Below, in pieces: positions 60,636 through 64,000 of a stretch of DNA of 64,000 nt. The position numbers were made by a program, and so were the translations under genes. Under the pieces are notes generated by a model, which worked only from the letters and a program-made list of their open reading frames with translations, did no database searches and had not been told where the DNA came from. Origin of the DNA: Hoeflea phototrophica DFL-43 (lineage in GTDB: Bacteria > Pseudomonadota > Alphaproteobacteria > Rhizobiales > Rhizobiaceae); the NCBI RefSeq assembly GCF_000154705.2, contig NZ_CM002917.1:4245408-4309407 (forward strand), read 5' to 3'. The first letter of the stretch is position 1. Each line of letters starts with the position of its first letter.

Positions 60636-61811
60636 TCAGACCGGATCTAGCGTTCCGGACACTTTCGCCGCCTGGCTCGCCTCCAGATAGGCCTCGCTTT
60701 GCATCTCGTTGAGACGTGAGGCGGTGCGCGCAAACTCGAACTTCTCGGTGCCGCTCTCCGCCTGATAGAGCCCATCCGGCGCCGCCTCAGCGGACACGAA
60801 CAGCCGGATCTTGCGGTCATAAAACGTGTCAATCAGCGTGATGAAGCGCTTCGCGGCGTTCCGGTTCGCCTGCCCCATCACCGGCACCTGGTCGACAAAT
60901 ACGGTGTGATAACGCCCGGCGATTGCCGCATAGTCGGATGCCCCGAGCGGTTTTTCGCAAAGCCCCGCAAAGCTGAACCGCGCGGCCCCGCCACCGGCTT
61001 GCGGCACCGGAACCTTCCGGCCCTTGACCTCTATCTCCGAAGCCGCCGTCTGCTTGCCGGCCGTCACCCGGATCCAGGCAAGATCCATTGCCGCCCCGGC
61101 GTCGCCGCCCCCCGACAGCTCATGATAAACAGGCAGCCGGGTCGTGGCCTCCATCCGGTAGTCGGTGCGCGCATCAAGGTCGAGCACATCGACGTTCTCC
61201 TTGAGCAATCCGATGAAAGGAACGAACAACTGCCTGTTCAGCCCGTCACGGTAGAGATTGTCCGGTTCCACATTGGACGTCGCCACCAGCACGCAACCGC
61301 GCGTGAACAATTGCTCGAACAGCCGCGACAGCAGCATTGCATCAGCAATGTCGGTGACCGAGAACTCATCGAAACACAGCACCCAGGCCTCATCGATCAG
61401 ATCTCTCGCCACCGGCGGCACCGGATCTGTCTCCTTGGTTTCCCCGGCCTTCAGCTTCTGGCGGTGGGCATGAATGCGGCTATGCACATCCGCCATGAAA
61501 TCATGGAAATGCGCCCGCCGCTTGCGCTTGGCCGGGACCAGTTCATAGAACATGTCCATCAGCATGGTCTTGCCACGGCCAACCGCGCCATGGACATAGA
61601 GCCCGCGCGGCGCATTGATGGATTTGGTCTTGCGCGCGAACATCCAGCCCAGCGCGCTGGATTTCTTCGCCAGCCGGCGGCTCGAAACCTCCAGCAACAG
61701 CGCGTCGAACCGTTTGGCCAGCTTCACCTGCGCCGTATCGAGCGAAAATTCACCACTGGCAACCCGCGAGGCATAGGCCTCAGCGACCGTGGTGTGGTGT
61801 CTCCATGGCAT
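60636..61811 (-). CDS. zapE: Cell division ATPase ZapE (AFG1 family)
   Basis: 391 residues. P-loop G-A-V-G-R-G-K-T-M-L-M-D, Walker B V-L-C-F-D-E-F-S-V-T-D, sensor-like V-A-T-S-N-V-E-P-D-N-L-Y. ZapE in E. coli acts on the Z-ring under stress; mitochondrial Afg1 handles respiratory-complex proteins. It lies upstream of mdh on the same strand, the usual order in Hyphomicrobiales, but the 168-bp gap suggests mdh has its own promoter. Confidence 0.95.
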   Translation of the reverse strand: MPWRHHTTVAEAYASRVASGEFSLDTAQVKLAKRFDALLLEVSSRRLAKKSSALGWMFARKTKSINAPRGLYVHGAVGRGKTMLMDMFYELVPAKRKRRAHFHDFMADVHSRIHAHRQKLKAGETKETDPVPPVARDLIDEAWVLCFDEFSVTDIADAMLLSRLFEQLFTRGCVLVATSNVEPDNLYRDGLNRQLFVPFIGLLKENVDVLDLDARTDYRMEATTRLPVYHELSGGGDAGAAMDLAWIRVTAGKQTAASEIEVKGRKVPVPQAGGGAARFSFAGLCEKPLGASDYAAIAGRYHTVFVDQVPVMGQANRNAAKRFITLIDTFYDRKIRLFVSAEAAPDGLYQAESGTEKFEFARTASRLNEMQSEAYLEASQAAKVSGTLDPV

Positions 61812-61857
61812 ATGGGTCAGACCCTGTCAGCTATCACCGGCGGCGCGCAAGAACCGG

Positions 61858-62376
61858 TCAGCGCGAAAGCGAGATCGGCTGCCCGGTGGCGGTCGATCCG
61901 TCATAGCGCTCGTTGGCCGACTGATAAAGCCTTGCAACCTGATTGCCGCTCGAATCCGCCAGGATCACCTGCTTGCCCTGAACATCCCAGGCCGCAATCG
62001 CAGCAGCATCGCCGACACAGCCACGTGACGCGGCACGATATCCGCCGGTCCATTTGGTCAGCGAAAGGAACACATCACAGCTCGAGCCACCGGTGCCTGC
62101 CGACCAGCGGCCAATCAGCGCCTCGCGGGTGAGCTCGGGCGCATTGGCCGCGGCAACTTGCGGGTTGACCGGCGGAGGTGCAGTTGGCGCTTCGGGGAAC
62201 TGGGATGTTCCGTCGCTCACAGGTGGCGCCAACTGGCCCGATTCCACGCCGCCAATAGGAGCAGGCATCAAAGGCGCGGGGCGGGGCTGCGTGCTCAACC
62301 CGCCAAAGGACGTCCGCTGACATCCACCCAGTGCGGCGGTGACCGCGACCGCGACCAGCAAGGTGTGCATTTTCAT
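61858..62376 (-). CDS. Omp19-like outer-membrane lipoprotein with AprI/Inh protease-inhibitor domain
   Basis: 172 residues from ATG 62376. Lipoprotein signal with lipobox A-L-G-G-C (Cys about 19). A Pro/Ala-rich stretch (20-80) is followed by an Inh/AprI-type beta-barrel (about 82-172, G-R-W-S-A-G-T-G-G-S-S-C-D-V, G-Y-R-A-A-S-R-G-C-V-G, W-D-V-Q-G-K-Q-V-I-L, ending P-I-S-L-S-R). Brucella Omp19 has the same layout and ending as I remember it, and inhibits proteases. Likely surface-exposed or periplasm-facing lipoprotein. Lies 47 bp after... the zapE-side gap, on the same strand as zapE and upstream of it. Confidence 0.88.
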   Translation of the reverse strand: MKMHTLLVAVAVTAALGGCQRTSFGGLSTQPRPAPLMPAPIGGVESGQLAPPVSDGTSQFPEAPTAPPPVNPQVAAANAPELTREALIGRWSAGTGGSSCDVFLSLTKWTGGYRAASRGCVGDAAAIAAWDVQGKQVILADSSGNQVARLYQSANERYDGSTATGQPISLSR

Positions 62377-62548
62377 AGGCTCGCTCCGATTGCGCGAAGC
62401 ACCAGCTTCGCTGTTCGTCCCATCTTCCCGCATAAAATGTCGAGACAATGGAAATTGCAAGGCAAACTGGCCGTTCAGTAAAGACACATCCGGCCATGTC
62501 CAGATCATTCGAACAAATTAGAACAGATTTCTTAAGAAAGAATACACT

Positions 62549-62995
62549 TTAATCCGGCCGGATCGCCGCACTCGGAACCCAGATATAGCCTTCAGGATCG
62601 ACAACAAAGCATTCGCGCAACCCGTGCGGCTTGTCGATGCTGCCTGCCAGAACATGATGGCCCTGCGATTCGGCCCGGGCCTCCACCTTGTCCGGATCGA
62701 GTCCGTAAACGCGGAGTTCGACACCGGCGCCACGGCTCTCGGCGCCGGCGACAATGCCCGACATCGGGTGGCTGGCATAGGAATGGTCGGCATGCAGCAT
62801 GAACACCGAGCCGCACAGTTCGATGGCGGCAAAGTCCTCGTCGTGATCAAGCACCATGGCGCCCAGGCAATCCCGGCAGAACGCAACTTGTGCACCAATA
62901 TCGGCAACCAGCAGATTGACCCCGACACCACGCGGCAGTGATCGGCCAAAATCTTCAGCCGACATCCACGGTTCCTTGCTGCGTTTCATGGCCAT
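62549..62995 (-). CDS. VOC-family (glyoxalase/bleomycin-resistance) protein
   Basis: 148 residues from ATG 62995, with GGGAGAG just upstream; ATG 62989 is close behind. Two beta-alpha-beta-beta-beta units: V-N-L-L-V-A-D-I-G-A-Q-V-A-F-C-R-D-C-L-G-A-M-V near the N-terminus, F-M-L-H-A-D-H-S-Y in the middle, and E-C-F-V-V-D-P-E-G-Y-I-W-V-P at the end. VOC proteins use metal to act on or sequester small molecules; the ligand is not identifiable. It stands alone between the lipoprotein gene and msrA. Confidence 0.9.
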   Translation of the reverse strand: MAMKRSKEPWMSAEDFGRSLPRGVGVNLLVADIGAQVAFCRDCLGAMVLDHDEDFAAIELCGSVFMLHADHSYASHPMSGIVAGAESRGAGVELRVYGLDPDKVEARAESQGHHVLAGSIDKPHGLRECFVVDPEGYIWVPSAAIRPD

Positions 62996-63120
62996 GACAC
63001 TCTCCCGAGACCGAATTGCCGGGCGCAAGCTTTGCGAGGCAGCGACATCAAAGTCAATTCGCGTTTGGAGTCAGGTCATTTCGCGCCTTGAGGCCGTGCC
63101 GGAGAGCAACCGGTTTCCAT

Positions 63121-63759
63121 TCACTTCTTGTCGATGCCGGAATAGGCCTGATCGCCCCACAATGATTTGACCCGTTTGTCGCGGCCGCAGCCATTGCGGT
63201 AATAGCGGTAGCGGATCGGGTTCTTGGCGTGGAAGTTCTGGTGGTACTCCTCAGCCGGCCAGAACGTCGGCGCAGGCAACACCTCGGTGGCGACCGGCTG
63301 CGCCAGCACCATCGCGGCATCAGCCTTTGCCGCCTCGGCAAGAGCGCCTTGCGCATCATTCAGGGTGTAGACGGCGGTGCTGTAGCTGAAACCGCGGTCA
63401 CAGAATTGCCCGCCATCATCGGTCGGATCAACGGTGCGGAAAAAGGTCTTGAGCAGCGCGTCGTAGCTGACCATCGACGGATCATAGGTAATCCGCACCG
63501 CCTCACGGTCACCGTTCCTGGTGTGGGTTTCATAGGTCGGATTGTCATTCTTGCCGCCAATATAGCCCGACACCGTTTCCTTGACCCCTTCGATATGGTC
63601 GAAATCGGACTCGACGCACCAGAAGCAGCCACCTGCGAAAATGGCCACACCGGTGTTGGCCTCGGCTGCTGTTGCGTCATCCTGGGCCCTGGCAACGCCT
63701 GCCGTCAGCATGCTCAGCGCCAGCATGATGGTCGCGGGCAACAATCGTCTCATCGGCAC
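63121..63759 (-). CDS. msrA: Periplasmic peptide-methionine (S)-S-oxide reductase MsrA
   Basis: 212 residues (an ATG two codons in is an alternative). A signal peptide (1-25, L-P-A-T-I-M-L-A-L-S-M-L-T-A-G-V-A-R-A) exports it, unlike most cytosolic MsrA. Catalytic Cys in A-G-G-C-F-W-C-V-E-S, G-Y-I-G-G, T-F-F-R-T-V-D-P-T-D-D-G-G-Q-F-C-D-R-G and Y-H-Q-N-F are intact; a C-terminal Cys (N-G-C-G-R) may resolve the disulphide. It repairs oxidised methionine in envelope proteins. No MsrB follows on this strand. Confidence 0.95.
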   Translation of the reverse strand: MPMRRLLPATIMLALSMLTAGVARAQDDATAAEANTGVAIFAGGCFWCVESDFDHIEGVKETVSGYIGGKNDNPTYETHTRNGDREAVRITYDPSMVSYDALLKTFFRTVDPTDDGGQFCDRGFSYSTAVYTLNDAQGALAEAAKADAAMVLAQPVATEVLPAPTFWPAEEYHQNFHAKNPIRYRYYRNGCGRDKRVKSLWGDQAYSGIDKK

Positions 63760-63923
63760 ATCTCCTGTTCAGTTCGAAGCTAGACCATCGGCACGGCATG
63801 ACAACTCACGCTTCCGCACATTGCCGTGAGACTGAGGTCTTTGCCGCAATATCCGGCATCCTGTGCTCCTGCGGCCATTGCACCGAAGGCGCCACGTTCT
63901 CTGCGGTTACCGTCCGGTTGAGG

Positions 63924-64000
63924 TCAGCCCTGCGTCGGCCAGACCCGGTGGTGTTCATCATCGATGACAAACACATGGCGGTGCCGGGTGCCCTGCGGCG
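63924..64000 (-). CDS. Partial gene at right edge (C-terminal fragment)
   Basis: The last 25 codons of a minus-strand frame run off the window and end R-H-R-H-V-F-V-I-D-D-E-H-H-R-V-W-P-T-Q-G before a stop at 63924. Codon use fits a real gene, but the fragment is too short to assign. Confidence 0.35.
   Translation of the reverse strand, partial: PQGTRHRHVFVIDDEHHRVWPTQG

Overview
The window comes from an alphaproteobacterial chromosome, most likely order Hyphomicrobiales (Rhizobiales) near Rhizobiaceae/Hoeflea. This rests on gene order (rplU-rpmA-GNAT-obgE-proB-proA-nadD-rsfS-rlmH-envC-like-ctpA-deacetylase-rppH; atpHAGDC; mdh-sucCD-sucA-sucB-lpdA-zapE), on L21 with a long C-terminal extension, and on an Omp19-type lipoprotein. 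The genus is an inference.

Bases 1-18.35 kb are accessory DNA. They are visibly more A+T-rich than the rest, carry many uncharacterised genes, a serine recombinase and gene remnants, and end at the 3' side of a tRNA-Ser(CGA) gene (18350-18439, minus strand), the classic position of an integrated island. No tyrosine integrase and no duplicated att site were seen, so the left boundary probably lies outside the window. The island holds: (a) two plus-strand plasmid/ICE-type genes, one DUF3768; (b) a tightly overlapping minus-strand operon (8735-2313) encoding a DNA cytosine-5 methyltransferase, a 991-residue protein with a GHKL ATPase domain at each end (MutL/MORC-like at the N-terminus, histidine-kinase-like at the C-terminus), a 604-residue protein with a receiver-like N-terminus, and a 156-residue protein of unknown function; (c) a serine resolvase with decayed sequence beside it; (d) a minus-strand operon encoding a fumarate-reductase-type flavoprotein, a fusion of two aminoacyl-tRNA editing-type domains (B3/B4 plus YbaK-like) and a 150-residue unknown; (e) a 1207-residue STAND-like P-loop ATPase; (f) a frameshifted remnant of an SbcC/Rad50-type ATPase. 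Operon (b) is the best candidate for an undescribed conflict/defence system: it combines DNA methylation, a nucleotide-driven clamp-like ATPase and what looks like a private phosphorelay.

Bases 18.35-64 kb are core genome. The plus-strand run 18.8-32.2 kb covers ribosomal proteins L21/L27, ribosome assembly (ObgE, RsfS, RlmH), proline synthesis (ProB, ProA), NAD synthesis (NadD), cell-wall remodelling (EnvC-like activator, CtpA protease, divergent polysaccharide deacetylase), RNA 5'-end hydrolysis (RppH) and an amino-acid racemase. It meets the convergent minus-strand atpHAGDC operon (F1 sector of ATP synthase), which ends in a clear intrinsic terminator. From 37.7 to 50.5 kb lie membrane and housekeeping genes: a DMT transporter, a class III adenylate cyclase, a degenerate MBL-fold protein and a DsbA-family protein divergent from a LysR regulator, PriA, a transaldolase/fructose-6-phosphate aldolase, an acyltransferase, XerC, a TraB/GumN protein and a DUF2867 protein. 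From 50.6 to 60.5 kb is the TCA-cycle cluster transcribed leftward (mdh, sucC, sucD, an NTF2-like gene, sucA, sucB, a secreted unknown, lpdA), preceded by zapE, an Omp19-like lipoprotein, a VOC-family protein and a periplasmic MsrA. A gene fragment runs off the right edge.
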